A DNA stretch of 49,508 bases, from the NCBI RefSeq assembly GCF_013299185.1, contig NZ_JAAFKG010000058.1:1-49508 (forward strand), written 5' to 3'. This document shows positions 24,519 to 32,012 of this stretch, in pieces (the stretch's first letter is position 1; every line of letters starts with the position of its first letter). Below the pieces are notes generated by a model. The model was not told the origin of the DNA and did not search any database. It saw only the letters and a list, made by a program, of their open reading frames with translations. Source of the DNA: Microcoleus sp. bin48.metabat.b7b8b9.023 (GTDB taxonomy: Bacteria > Cyanobacteriota > Cyanobacteriia > Cyanobacteriales > Microcoleaceae). Position numbers and translations under genes: made by a program.

Positions 24519-26621
24519 TTATTTCCAGTTTTGCCAAGAGTTATTGAAGATAGAAGTACCCGGAAATGCGATCGGATTCTTGTTTTGCTGCAACCGCAAC
24601 TGTAACGCCTCCAAATTGGGCTCGCGGGACGGCAATTCGTCCACCAATTCATAGGGTATAATCCCGTTTTCTAGGGAAAAAGCGGCGGTAACTCCCGCAG
24701 CAGCCCCAGCAGACCATTCAAAGGAATGCACTCGATAAGCAGCCGCCGCCGTGTGGCTGACAGCAATACTTTTACCCGCCACTAACATATTGTCAATCTT
24801 TTGAGGAATCATTGCCCGCAGCGGAATTTGGAACGGATAAGCCGATCCTTGACCTTTGCGAGTGCCTTCTCGTTCGGTGTTTCCCGGTGCTTCTGGGGGG
24901 CTGTTGGTCATGCAGGGGTGAAAGTCGATCGCATAATGACCGATACCCACACTATCAGGATAAATCGTGGCGCGCGATCGCGATTTTGTCTCCTCAACAG
25001 ACTGAATTCCCACAGCCAAAGCCGGCGCATTCAAGCCTCCCAAAGCCAGCCACAAATTTCGATACTCTTGTTCCGACAAATTCTGGCGGTAAAAATCTGT
25101 CTTAAAATCATTGCGAGACATATCAACTTCCCACACCGTAAAACCTTGAGGTTGAGTCAAAGTCGGCCGCCCAATAATCCGCCGCCCCTCGCGCATATAA
25201 GGATACTTAGAAAGTCCGTGCACCGTCCCCATTGGCGAATTCAAGCCGCTCAAAAAGCGATTGTTAGGATAAGGCTTTTTCACTCCGTTACCTAATTGCG
25301 AGTCAGTAGTTCCTGCTACCAGCCAGTAGAAATATCCTTTCGCATTTTCTTCGCCGCGGCGCAAAGTTTCCGCGCGCAAACCGCCCATCCAGCCGCCAGG
25401 TTGCAGTTGACCGTTTGCTGCCAATTGCGATCGAGAATAAATTAAATTATCCTCGGCAGAACCGGGACGGTAATCATTCCCCCACGTCCAGTTTTGCATG
25501 GAAATATCCCCAGGATAAATCGGGAATTGCTTCGGGTCGGCAGGGCGCGGCTCATCCGGTCTCATGCTCCTAATTTGGCGGTAGCTAAAAACTAGCGGAA
25601 AACTAGCTAATCTCGCTAATTCATAACTGTAGTAAGGAGCGTATTGTTGATAGAAAGACGGCTGTTGGTGCTGCTGCGGTTCCTTCGTTGCCTCCATGGC
25701 AAAAGTGTAGGTAAAACCTTGGGTGCAGTAAGTGTCGCCGGTGGGGCTGGCGGAGGAAGGTTCTAGAGGAGAACGCGGGTCAATTCCGAGGCGGTAGGGA
25801 ACATCGGCAAGTCCGATTAATTCGCCTGTTTCAGTCGCATCTACCACGAACCAATCGGCACCTCTCGGTTTTGATTTTGACTGGTTGGGCGGTTTGGAAG
25901 TAAACCGAATAATAGTTTTGTTAAATCGCGCCGAGTTTTCGTAGCGATAGGCGTCTTCGATAGTTTGAGACAGAGTTTCGGTGTTGATTGGCCCGGTGTT
26001 GGCGGCTGGTTTGTGTTGAATCGCGATCGCACTTTTAATCTGTTGGCCCCCAACCGCATTCCCCGCCGGGGCTGGAGTAATTCCTAGTTCTTTAATCACC
26101 GTATTGGGAAACCATTTCAGTTTGCCTTTCCCTTTTTCGGCGGCATCTTGCAAGATGTCAGATAGAATTTTGTGGCCGTTGTAGGGCATGAAACACGAAT
26201 AGCTAACCCAACAGCCGCCGGGATTTAGTCTCCCGTAATGTTCCTTGATGCGCTGCCGCAGTTCTAGGTAGCCGCGCGGGTAAAATAAGAGCGATCGCTG
26301 AGTGTCTCTTTCATCGAGTGCGGAGGTTCCCTGGGAGGAAATTTGACCGCCCAGCCAGTCAGTAATTTCGGTGATGCAAACGGTGCGCCCCGCCAGCAAA
26401 CCTTCGTAGGCGGTAGCAGCACCTGCTAGCCCGCCACCGGCTACGAGAATGTCGCAAGTTTCCTCTTTGTCTGGATTGCGAGGAAGCGCAGCCAAGGCTG
26501 GGGTAATAGCCGAGAGGGAGGTAATCAGGCTGAGGGTGAAGGTGACGAGCGATCGACCTTTGAGCGAAGAAAATAGATACCGTCGCAGTTTAATCGGAGA
26601 TTGTGGAATCAATTTAGACAT
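24519..26621 (-). CDS. Exported FAD-dependent oxidoreductase
   Basis: 700 residues. A 44-residue N-terminus with a basic start (KLRRYLFSSLKGRS) and a hydrophobic core ends in ALA, a signal peptide with a long n-region that could direct periplasmic export. The dinucleotide-binding motif LVAGGGLAGAATAYEG (about 59-74) and the acidic ITEITDW at the end of strand two fit the FAD_oxidored family. The C-terminal GSAYPFQIPLRAMIPQKIDN, MLVAGKSIAVSHTAAAAYR and GAAAGVTAAFSLENG close the FAD site. Substrate unknown; the family includes enzymes named after xanthan lyase neighbours and reductive dehydratases. The C-terminus (FNNSWQNWK) ends beside the simple repeats. The start at 26621 has no strong ribosome site. 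Confidence 0.85.
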   Translation of the reverse strand: MSKLIPQSPIKLRRYLFSSLKGRSLVTFTLSLITSLSAITPALAALPRNPDKEETCDILVAGGGLAGAATAYEGLLAGRTVCITEITDWLGGQISSQGTSALDERDTQRSLLFYPRGYLELRQRIKEHYGRLNPGGCWVSYSCFMPYNGHKILSDILQDAAEKGKGKLKWFPNTVIKELGITPAPAGNAVGGQQIKSAIAIQHKPAANTGPINTETLSQTIEDAYRYENSARFNKTIIRFTSKPPNQSKSKPRGADWFVVDATETGELIGLADVPYRLGIDPRSPLEPSSASPTGDTYCTQGFTYTFAMEATKEPQQHQQPSFYQQYAPYYSYELARLASFPLVFSYRQIRSMRPDEPRPADPKQFPIYPGDISMQNWTWGNDYRPGSAEDNLIYSRSQLAANGQLQPGGWMGGLRAETLRRGEENAKGYFYWLVAGTTDSQLGNGVKKPYPNNRFLSGLNSPMGTVHGLSKYPYMREGRRIIGRPTLTQPQGFTVWEVDMSRNDFKTDFYRQNLSEQEYRNLWLALGGLNAPALAVGIQSVEETKSRSRATIYPDSVGIGHYAIDFHPCMTNSPPEAPGNTEREGTRKGQGSAYPFQIPLRAMIPQKIDNMLVAGKSIAVSHTAAAAYRVHSFEWSAGAAAGVTAAFSLENGIIPYELVDELPSREPNLEALQLRLQQNKNPIAFPGTSIFNNSWQNWK

Positions 26622-26754
26622 AAGTGAACAACACTCATCGCATCCAAATGTTTATTTTGCAGTATACTGGTATTTCGCCGTGCTGTCAGGGCAAACTTTT
26701 TTATACAAGAGGCATAAATACCATCAACAACTATATAAAAGCAGGATAAACCTT

Positions 26755-27267
26755 ATGCTTAAAATCGTCAAATTTTTTAGATCTTTGATTCCTTTTGAGA
26801 GTTTAACAATTACGACAAGTTTAACTTTTTCGGAAGTTTTGCACAGGTTGGACGAAGTTGTCACTCCTCCCAAACTTTTTAGAGTAACTCTACCCTTCGG
26901 GCCGCCACCTGCAAAACCTTACGAAGGAACAATTTCTGGCAATACCTTCAAAATCAGTCGCATCATCACGGGCCGCAATTCATTTTTGCCAATTATCGAA
27001 GGAGATATCCATTCTCAACCGTTTGGTTGTTCCATCAAAATTAGGCTGACTTTACATAAAATAGTCCTAGCATTTATGATTCTTTGGTTGTGGACAACGG
27101 GCAGTATTGGAATGTTTGCTTTATTTGCTTGGTTCGTAGAACCCTCTGTGGGCCCAATATTTTTACCGATATTAGGAATGTTTATTTTTGCATGGCTTTT
27201 GTGTTTGATTCCTTTTAAAATAGAAGCAAAATCAGCTATAAAATTTATGTCAATTCTCTTAACATAA
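26755..27267 (+). CDS. Small membrane protein with two C-terminal helices, unknown
   Basis: 170 residues from the ATG at 26755, which follows AGGATAAACCTT. An in-frame ATG at 26449 is rejected because that extension lies over the 5' end of the FAD oxidoreductase on the other strand. Residues 1-100 form a soluble beta-rich part (TLPFGPPPAKPYEGTISGNT; ITGRNSFLPIIEGDIH). Two membrane helices follow (IVLAFMILWLWTTGSIGMFA and IFLPILGMFIFAWLLCLIP). I do not recognise a family; many cyanobacteria have such soluble-plus-two-helix proteins. Divergent from the oxidoreductase with 133 bp between. Confidence 0.65.
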   Translation: MLKIVKFFRSLIPFESLTITTSLTFSEVLHRLDEVVTPPKLFRVTLPFGPPPAKPYEGTISGNTFKISRIITGRNSFLPIIEGDIHSQPFGCSIKIRLTLHKIVLAFMILWLWTTGSIGMFALFAWFVEPSVGPIFLPILGMFIFAWLLCLIPFKIEAKSAIKFMSILLT

Positions 27268-27294
27268 AGTAACTTGTTGCGGGATTTTGTGAGT

Positions 27295-27402
27295 TATAGC
27301 ATTTCTCAAAACAATGAGCTATTCATGGGCATCGGGCATCGGGCATCGGGCCTAAAAGCATCGGGCATCGGGCATACCTCACCACCCTTGAGAACCGCTA
27401 TA
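27295..27402. repeat. TATAGC..TTCTCA element with CATCGGG heptamer interior
   Basis: Ends TATAGCATTTCTCAA (27295-27309) and TTGAGAACCGCTATA (27388-27402) form an imperfect 15-bp inverted repeat. The interior is mainly GCATCGG heptamers in two blocks (27330-27352 and 27358-27373). No gene. Confidence 0.75.
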
Positions 27403-27461
27403 TAAAATTTAAAATAATTCGCGTCAATCTGCTTTCATCTGCGGTTAAAAACTCGAAACTT

Positions 27462-28223
27462 ATGCGTCAAAACGAACTCAAACAAAAAATCAAACAAGGC
27501 GAAACAGTCCTCGGCTTATTTATGAACTGCGCCTATCCCGCATTCATGGAAATCTGCGGTCATGCTGGATTTGATTTCGCCGTCATCGACATGGAACACG
27601 GCCCCCTGCACCCGCTTGCTGCTGAAGATTTGTGCCGCGCCGCCGACTGCGTTGGAATTGCACCCATCGTCCGCGTCCGCAAAAACGACGGGCCGCAAAT
27701 TCAACGAGCTCTCGATATCGGCAGCGCAGGGGTTCAAATACCTCAAATTGAAAGCAAAATCGATGCCGAAATTGCTGTCAAAAGCTCTAAATACAGTCCT
27801 CTGGGCGCGCGCGGCCTTTCTTTCGCTACGCGGGCGGGACGTTATACTGCTGCGGGCGTTGATATCACGGACAAACTCAATGAAGAATCCTTGGTGGTGA
27901 TTCACATCGAAGGTAAAGGTGGCATCGAGAACCTGGCAGAAATTGTGACAGTCCCTCATATTGATGTGATTTTTTTGGGGCCTTACGATCTGTCACAGTC
28001 GATCGGCATTCCGGGCCAAGTTCGCGATCGGCGAGTCATCGACATGATGCAGGAAGCAGTGCAAACCATCCGCAAAGCAGGCAAAGCCGCAGGTACTTTT
28101 GCCGACAACCCCGAAATCGCCAAGCAGTGGATTGATGCTGGCGTTCAGTACGTTGCAGTTGGGGTCGATGTTGCCGTCTTCCTGCGGGCTTGTCAGTCGC
28201 TAGTGAAATCGGTGCGGAATTAA
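27462..28223 (+). CDS. HpcH/HpaI family class II aldolase
   Basis: 253 residues, a (beta/alpha)8 aldolase of the 2-keto-3-deoxy acid type. Signature segments are LGLFMNCAYPAFMEICGHAG, FAVIDMEHGPLH (general-base region), PIVRVRKNDG, the ALDIGSAGVQIPQIES strand carrying the substrate-binding loop, ARGLSFATRAGRY (substrate arginine), VVIHIEGKGGIEN (metal-binding Glu) and VIFLGPYDLSQSIG (metal-binding Asp). Members cleave 4-hydroxy-2-oxo acids to pyruvate and an aldehyde using a divalent metal; the aldehyde cannot be told from sequence. No ribosome site is obvious at 27462. A 62-bp direct repeat starts two bases after the stop codon. Confidence 0.92.
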   Translation: MRQNELKQKIKQGETVLGLFMNCAYPAFMEICGHAGFDFAVIDMEHGPLHPLAAEDLCRAADCVGIAPIVRVRKNDGPQIQRALDIGSAGVQIPQIESKIDAEIAVKSSKYSPLGARGLSFATRAGRYTAAGVDITDKLNEESLVVIHIEGKGGIENLAEIVTVPHIDVIFLGPYDLSQSIGIPGQVRDRRVIDMMQEAVQTIRKAGKAAGTFADNPEIAKQWIDAGVQYVAVGVDVAVFLRACQSLVKSVRN

Positions 28224-28224
28224 G

Positions 28225-28385
28225 TTGCTAGGTAAATCCACTTAATTAAAGCTGAAATTGCGATCGCCAAAAAGCTTGCTATGTATGTCTTGTTACCTCT
28301 TTTTTTTCCTTCTTCCCTCTTAATTGCTAAGTAAATTCACTTAATTAAACGTGAAATCGCGATCGCTAAAAAGCTTGCTGTGTAT
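28225..28385. repeat. Pair of 62-bp direct repeats
   Basis: Copies 28225-28286 and 28324-28385 share TTGCTA.GTAAAT.CACTTAATTAAA, then GATCGC.AAAAAGCTTGCT.TGTAT, with a few changes. They are separated by a T-rich, TTCCCTC-bearing spacer. The second copy's TGTAT runs into the TATAGC element. Confidence 0.8.
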
Positions 28386-28495
28386 AGCGGTTCTCAAAAA
28401 AGTGAGCTATGCCTGCGGAAACTTATGCCCTATGCCCTATGCCCTATGCCCTATGCCCTATGCCCTATGCCCTCATCTTTCTGAGAAATGCTATA
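28383..28495. repeat. TATAGC..TTCTCA element with GCCCTAT heptamer interior
   Basis: TATAGCGGTTCTCA (28383-28396) pairs imperfectly with TGAGAAATGCTATA (28482-28495). Inside is an array of about seven GCCCTAT heptamers (about 28426-28472). Same ends as 27295-27402 but a different heptamer. Confidence 0.75.
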
Positions 28496-28658
28496 TGTCT
28501 TCTTCCCTCTTCCCTCTCCCCTCTTCCTTCTTTACGATATCTTTGCAAATTTTGTAGTATTTTTTACGACTCATTCAAAAAACCTGAGCTAGAGTAGAAG
28601 TATAAACCTTCTTAAGGCAAAACTTAGGAGGGGAGCAAGGCTTAAAGGAGAATAATCC

Positions 28659-29327
28659 ATGAAAACCGTATTAGAATCCATTCATTTGGACTATGCTTTC
28701 ATGTTTACTTTTAAGAAGGTAAACTCGATTAAGCTAGAAGGTTTCAAGCCATTTTTTAACGATATGCCTGTGGATCCTTATATTAAAGGCAAGTATCGTT
28801 CGAGAAGATTGTCGCGGTTTGTCGTGAACGGAAATGAGTTAGTTAAGTTACCTCACGGCTATTTGTTTCAAAGTAAAGAGTACAATCCGGTGGTGGGCGA
28901 CATCCGGCGGGAATTTGCTGAATTGGACGATCGGCTAATTGCACTCGATAACTTCAAACAACTGATTTTTGCTTTCTTCGATTCATGCAAAATTCACCCG
29001 GAAGCTGAAATCGGAGTGCATCAAATCAGGACGAGTTGTTCGCCGAAAAATTTCGGCAATCCCGCACCGGAAGGCATTCACCAAGATGGTACTGATTTTA
29101 TCGCGATTTTCTCGGTCGATCGCACTAATATTGTGGGCGGGGAAACGCATTTGTATTTGGCGAAGAAAGAGAAGCCTGTTTTTAATAAAATTCTGCATCC
29201 GGGAGAATTGCTGTTAGTTAACGATCACGAGTTTTTCCACTTTACTACGCCGATTAAACCGGAAGTGGAAGGGGTGGGAACTAGGGATGTCTTTGTGATC
29301 ACTTCTCCGAGTTTGCTTACTGATTGA
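28659..29327 (+). CDS. 2-oxoglutarate/Fe(II) dioxygenase of the 2OG-Fe_Oxy_2 family
   Basis: 222 residues. AAAGGAG is 8 bases before the ATG at 28659. The double-stranded beta-helix shows the iron triad: His141-x-Asp143 (GIHQDGTD) and a distal His (His190 or His194 in VNDHEFFHFTTP), plus Arg209 (GTRDVFVIT) for 2-oxoglutarate. VGGETHLYLAKKEKP and HPGELLLVNDH are typical of the group that includes bacterial L-isoleucine 4-hydroxylase and BsmA-type proteins, which hydroxylate free aliphatic amino acids. The substrate here is an inference. It is a single gene after a repeat-filled spacer, with the same orientation as the aldolase 435 bp upstream, so a joint pathway is possible but not shown. Confidence 0.82.
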   Translation: MKTVLESIHLDYAFMFTFKKVNSIKLEGFKPFFNDMPVDPYIKGKYRSRRLSRFVVNGNELVKLPHGYLFQSKEYNPVVGDIRREFAELDDRLIALDNFKQLIFAFFDSCKIHPEAEIGVHQIRTSCSPKNFGNPAPEGIHQDGTDFIAIFSVDRTNIVGGETHLYLAKKEKPVFNKILHPGELLLVNDHEFFHFTTPIKPEVEGVGTRDVFVITSPSLLTD

Positions 29328-29333
29328 GCATAA

Positions 29334-29443
29334 GGTATGTTGTTGCGCTTTAGCGCTCCGAAGGTACGTTGTTGGGCTTCAGCCCTCTAAGTTTAAGGGT
29401 TACATAACGTATCAGTCATACCTCACTTTTTGAAAAAGGCTAT
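29334..29443. repeat. GGTATGTTG / GGTACGTTG halves joined to a TATAGC-family end
   Basis: GGTATGTTGTTGCGCTTTAG (29334) and GGTACGTTGTTGGGCTTCAG (29362) are two half-copies of the GGTACGT family in direct order. They are followed by AAGGGTTACATAACG and ATACCTCACTTTTTGAAAAA plus GGCTATA, the complement of the end seen at 19765 and 34674. Confidence 0.6.
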
Positions 29444-29593
29444 ACCTAAGAGAGCGCTGAAGCGCAACTACGTACCTAAGAGAGCGCTGAAGCGCAACTA
29501 CGTACCTAAGAGAGCGCTGAAGCGCAACTACGTACCTAAGAGAGCGCTGAAGCGCAACTACGTACCTAAGAGAGCGCTGAAGCGCAACTACGT
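29444..29593. repeat. Five tandem 30-bp units, gap-free
   Basis: Exact units starting at 29444, 29474, 29504, 29534 and 29564. Each reads ACCTAAGAGAGCGCTGAAGC then GCAACTACGT, and holds the AGCGCTGAAGCGC palindrome of the GGTACGT family. There are no spacers. The start of a sixth unit (ACTTAG) contains the TAA stop of the DUF1348 gene. Confidence 0.9.
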
Positions 29594-29595
29594 AC

Positions 29596-30009
29596 TTAGC
29601 GAAATTTGCGTTCAGATTCTTGAATTGGAACATCATTAATGCTGGCTTCACGTCTTTGCATTAATCCATTTTCGGCAAATTCCCACTGTTCGTTTCCATA
29701 GGCGCGATACCAGTAGCCTGAATCATCATGCCATTCATACTCGAAGCGGACAGAAATTCGATTGTCTGTAAAACTCCAGAGTTCTTTCTTTAAACGGTAA
29801 TCTAATTCTTTTGCCCATTTTCGTGTTAAAAAAGCTTTGATTTGTTCCCGTCCGCTGAAGAATTCGGCGCGGTTTCTCCATTGAGAATCTTCTGTATAAG
29901 CTAGGGCTACTCGTTCTGGATCTCGGGTATTCCAGGCATCTTCGGCTGCTTGAACTTTGGCTTTAGCCGTTTCTAGCGTAAAGGGCGGTAGAGGTGGTTT
30001 GGTTTCCAT
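29596..30009 (-). CDS. DUF1348 / NTF2-like protein
   Basis: 137 residues, soluble. The sequence METKPPLPPFTLETAKAKVQ, then AEDAWNTRDPERVALAYTED, SQWRNRAEFFSGREQIKAFL and EYEWHDDSGYWYRAYGNEQW is characteristic of the DUF1348 family, which has the NTF2 cone fold (a binding pocket closed by an N-terminal helix). The biochemical role is unknown. The last codons run into the tandem 30-bp repeat: the stop codon at 29596-29598 is inside the start of a sixth repeat unit. Confidence 0.88.
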   Translation of the reverse strand: METKPPLPPFTLETAKAKVQAAEDAWNTRDPERVALAYTEDSQWRNRAEFFSGREQIKAFLTRKWAKELDYRLKKELWSFTDNRISVRFEYEWHDDSGYWYRAYGNEQWEFAENGLMQRREASINDVPIQESERKFR

Positions 30010-30145
30010 AAGCTTTGTTGTTTGTGACTGGAAGGAAGTGCGATCGACTTACGATTGCTGCAAAATAATTCGGATTGCTCTAGTATAGAACTCGAATTGC
30101 GATCGCTCCCAATCCCAAATCTAAAATCTAAAATCTACAATCACA

Positions 30146-31633
30146 CTAGGTTCCTACTTTTAATTTCTGCATAGTTTTCTGAAATCTCCACAGCAGAAAT
30201 GCCAGAAACACCCATTGAGCAAGGATTCCCAATCCCACAAAGGGTATTGTTGTTGGTTTGTCGAATTGCCAAAACCCATAGCCGAATAGCGTCCAAAGTG
30301 CGGCGGTTGCAGGATTGCGATCGGGGATGAGTTCCAAAGATATGAGAATTCGGGGAGCAACGAGCGACCAAATGCTCAATCCACAAATCGCCCACGCCAT
30401 TGGATTGCGAAGTTTCGTCGCACAAAATTGTTGCACGAAGGTGGCGTACATTAAGATCGTATTCGTCGTACACAGAACTATTAGTCCTGTTTCTACAAGT
30501 TTTTTAGTGCCGATACCTATCCCAAATAGCCAAGGTACTAACAGCGCACCTACTACGATTAGATGGATAATAACAGCCACTAACATAGGGCTTCGATCCG
30601 ACCAAATTAAGCTTTGCCAGCCCGGAGAATCATAGCGTACCCACTCTAATAAAGCTTGGCGTTGAGGGCAGATAGCAACCATTAAAACCAGCAGCAGCAT
30701 AACGGTCAAAACGTACATAGAGATAGCTGCCAAGGTGGCGTTCTGCTCATCCACCACGCTTGTGGGTAGGAAAAAGCCTAGAGCGAGAACTTCTATACCA
30801 GCTAAAATGGCATAACTTTGCCATTTGGCGATCGCAGTCGATCGAGGTTTGTTGAAATTCCGCAACAATATTCGCCACAGCAAAAATGCAGTAGTGCCTA
30901 ACACCGCTAAACTAAAAGCGTGAGATACCAAACCTATGTTGTTAATCGGAACCAAAAACCACGAAACAACAGGATGTGGGTATCCGAATATTTCTGAATT
31001 CGCCAACAGCGGCCGCCATGTGATGTTGATGTTCCAGCTCATGTACAATGGCGCGATCGCGCAACAGGCGATCGCCCCAACTCCAAAGGCTGTTGCCTGT
31101 GGTGGGTGCGCCCTTTTCTCTGTTTCACTTGCCAGCCCGCAGAGCATCATCAGGCTGTAGCATATAGCGCATCCAGGTGCGAGCATCAGATAGACGCTGG
31201 CAATCAGGGGCAGCGAAACCCCCGCTTGCAAGCCGGCCAAGCAGTGCAGGGGAACCATCAGCCCTAGGAAAATATACAGCAGTACGGGAACGCCGAGCAT
31301 TTTGCCCAGCAGAATCTGCCACGCCGGACACGGACTCAGCCGAATAAAATTCAGAGTTCCCCGTTTCTGTTCCTGTGCGATGTCGTTGACGATCGAATAA
31401 CTGCCGATGGTAAATGTTACGTAGGGCAGCATCCAAGTGATGATTTTCCACAAGTCCAGCCAGCCACTTTCTGGGCGGGAATTCGACGAGGCAATCACCA
31501 GTAAAACAATTTGGAAGATGACCGAAAAAGAGACCGTTGCAATGACTGTGTGGGGTTTGAGTCTACCGCGAAGTTCCCGCAGCAGTTGCGGGTTCCAGTT
31601 ACCTAAACGATCGATCAAAACTGAGTTTGTCAT
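30146..31633 (-). CDS. ABC-2 type transporter permease
   Basis: 495 residues with about twelve hydrophobic helices (for example VSFSVIFQIVLLVIASSNS, WKIITWMLPYVTFTIGSYSI, AFSLAVLGTTAFLLW, LVAVIIHLIVVGALLVPWLF). The cytoplasmic loop NDIAQEQKRGTLNFIRLSPC after the second or third helix is the conserved ABC-2 permease signature. The family exports drugs, lipids or polysaccharides with a separate ATPase, but none lies next to it, so the ATPase must be encoded elsewhere. The start at 31633 is the first ATG giving the NPQLLRELRGRLK amphipathic N-terminus. Confidence 0.85.
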   Translation of the reverse strand: MTNSVLIDRLGNWNPQLLRELRGRLKPHTVIATVSFSVIFQIVLLVIASSNSRPESGWLDLWKIITWMLPYVTFTIGSYSIVNDIAQEQKRGTLNFIRLSPCPAWQILLGKMLGVPVLLYIFLGLMVPLHCLAGLQAGVSLPLIASVYLMLAPGCAICYSLMMLCGLASETEKRAHPPQATAFGVGAIACCAIAPLYMSWNINITWRPLLANSEIFGYPHPVVSWFLVPINNIGLVSHAFSLAVLGTTAFLLWRILLRNFNKPRSTAIAKWQSYAILAGIEVLALGFFLPTSVVDEQNATLAAISMYVLTVMLLLVLMVAICPQRQALLEWVRYDSPGWQSLIWSDRSPMLVAVIIHLIVVGALLVPWLFGIGIGTKKLVETGLIVLCTTNTILMYATFVQQFCATKLRNPMAWAICGLSIWSLVAPRILISLELIPDRNPATAALWTLFGYGFWQFDKPTTIPFVGLGILAQWVFLAFLLWRFQKTMQKLKVGT

Positions 31634-31746
31634 CGGGGAATAGATAGATAGGATTGTTGACTGTTTCTGTTCGCTTTGCTGTCTGTTCTTGAGGTAATAA
31701 ATTACCCAGAGATTTTCTCGGACAAATCACCAATTTAACTTTAGTA

Positions 31747-31778
31747 GTGCGATCGTCCTGCTCGGAAGACGATCGCAC
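31747..31778. terminator. 11-bp palindrome embedding a HIP1-like word
   Basis: GTGCGATCGTC (31747-31757) pairs exactly with GACGATCGCAC (31768-31778) around a 10-base loop. It lies between the Uma2 remnant and the ABC-2 permease on the same strand and could terminate transcription, though no T run follows. Confidence 0.4.
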
Positions 31779-31812
31779 GCCCAGTATAACTCCGAGACCA
31801 TCAGATTTGATA

Positions 31813-31995
31813 TCAATCCTCAGCATCCGGATCGATGCCCATTGCTCGGAGTCGGGAGGCTAACTGGGTGGCTTTTCGCTCTGCTTGTTCGGCTTTTCGC
31901 TCTGCTTGTTCGGCCCTTTGCCGTTCTTGCTCAACTCTAGCCTGCTCAATTTCAACTTGTTCGGAGCCAATTAACAGCAAATTACCTTTGTCAAC
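31813..31995 (-). pseudogene. C-terminal remnant of a Uma2-family (DUF820) endonuclease
   Basis: The minus-strand frame encodes a repeated Ala-Glu-Gln coiled coil ending AEQAERKATQLASRLRAMGI then DPDAED. This Glu-Arg-Gln-rich tail followed by LRxxGIDPD is the normal end of cyanobacterial Uma2-family proteins, but the PD-(D/E)XK nuclease core that precedes it in intact members is absent. Upstream the frame instead overlaps the end of the AEC transporter gene. A frame of 73 codons is open but is not a credible gene. Confidence 0.65.
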
Positions 31996-32012
31996 TGTCA
32001 ACTCAGCTAATA

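Noticed and set aside
24180..24652. Overlapping minus-strand frames of 89-129 codons rich in KREEGRGKREEG
   Set aside because: They come from the TTCCCTC heptamer array read in three phases and overlap the real oxidoreductase gene.
26449..26754. N-terminal extension of the two-helix membrane protein
   Set aside because: The extra 102 codons lie on the complement of the FAD oxidoreductase 5' end and have no ribosome site; the ATG at 26755 follows AGGA.
29444..29593. CRISPR-like array of 30-bp repeats
   Set aside because: The units are contiguous with no spacers, they contain a dispersed palindrome seen elsewhere, and no cas gene is present.
31599..31826. 75-codon minus-strand frame before the ABC-2 permease
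   Set aside because: It crosses the palindrome at 31747-31778, overlaps the permease start and has no family features.
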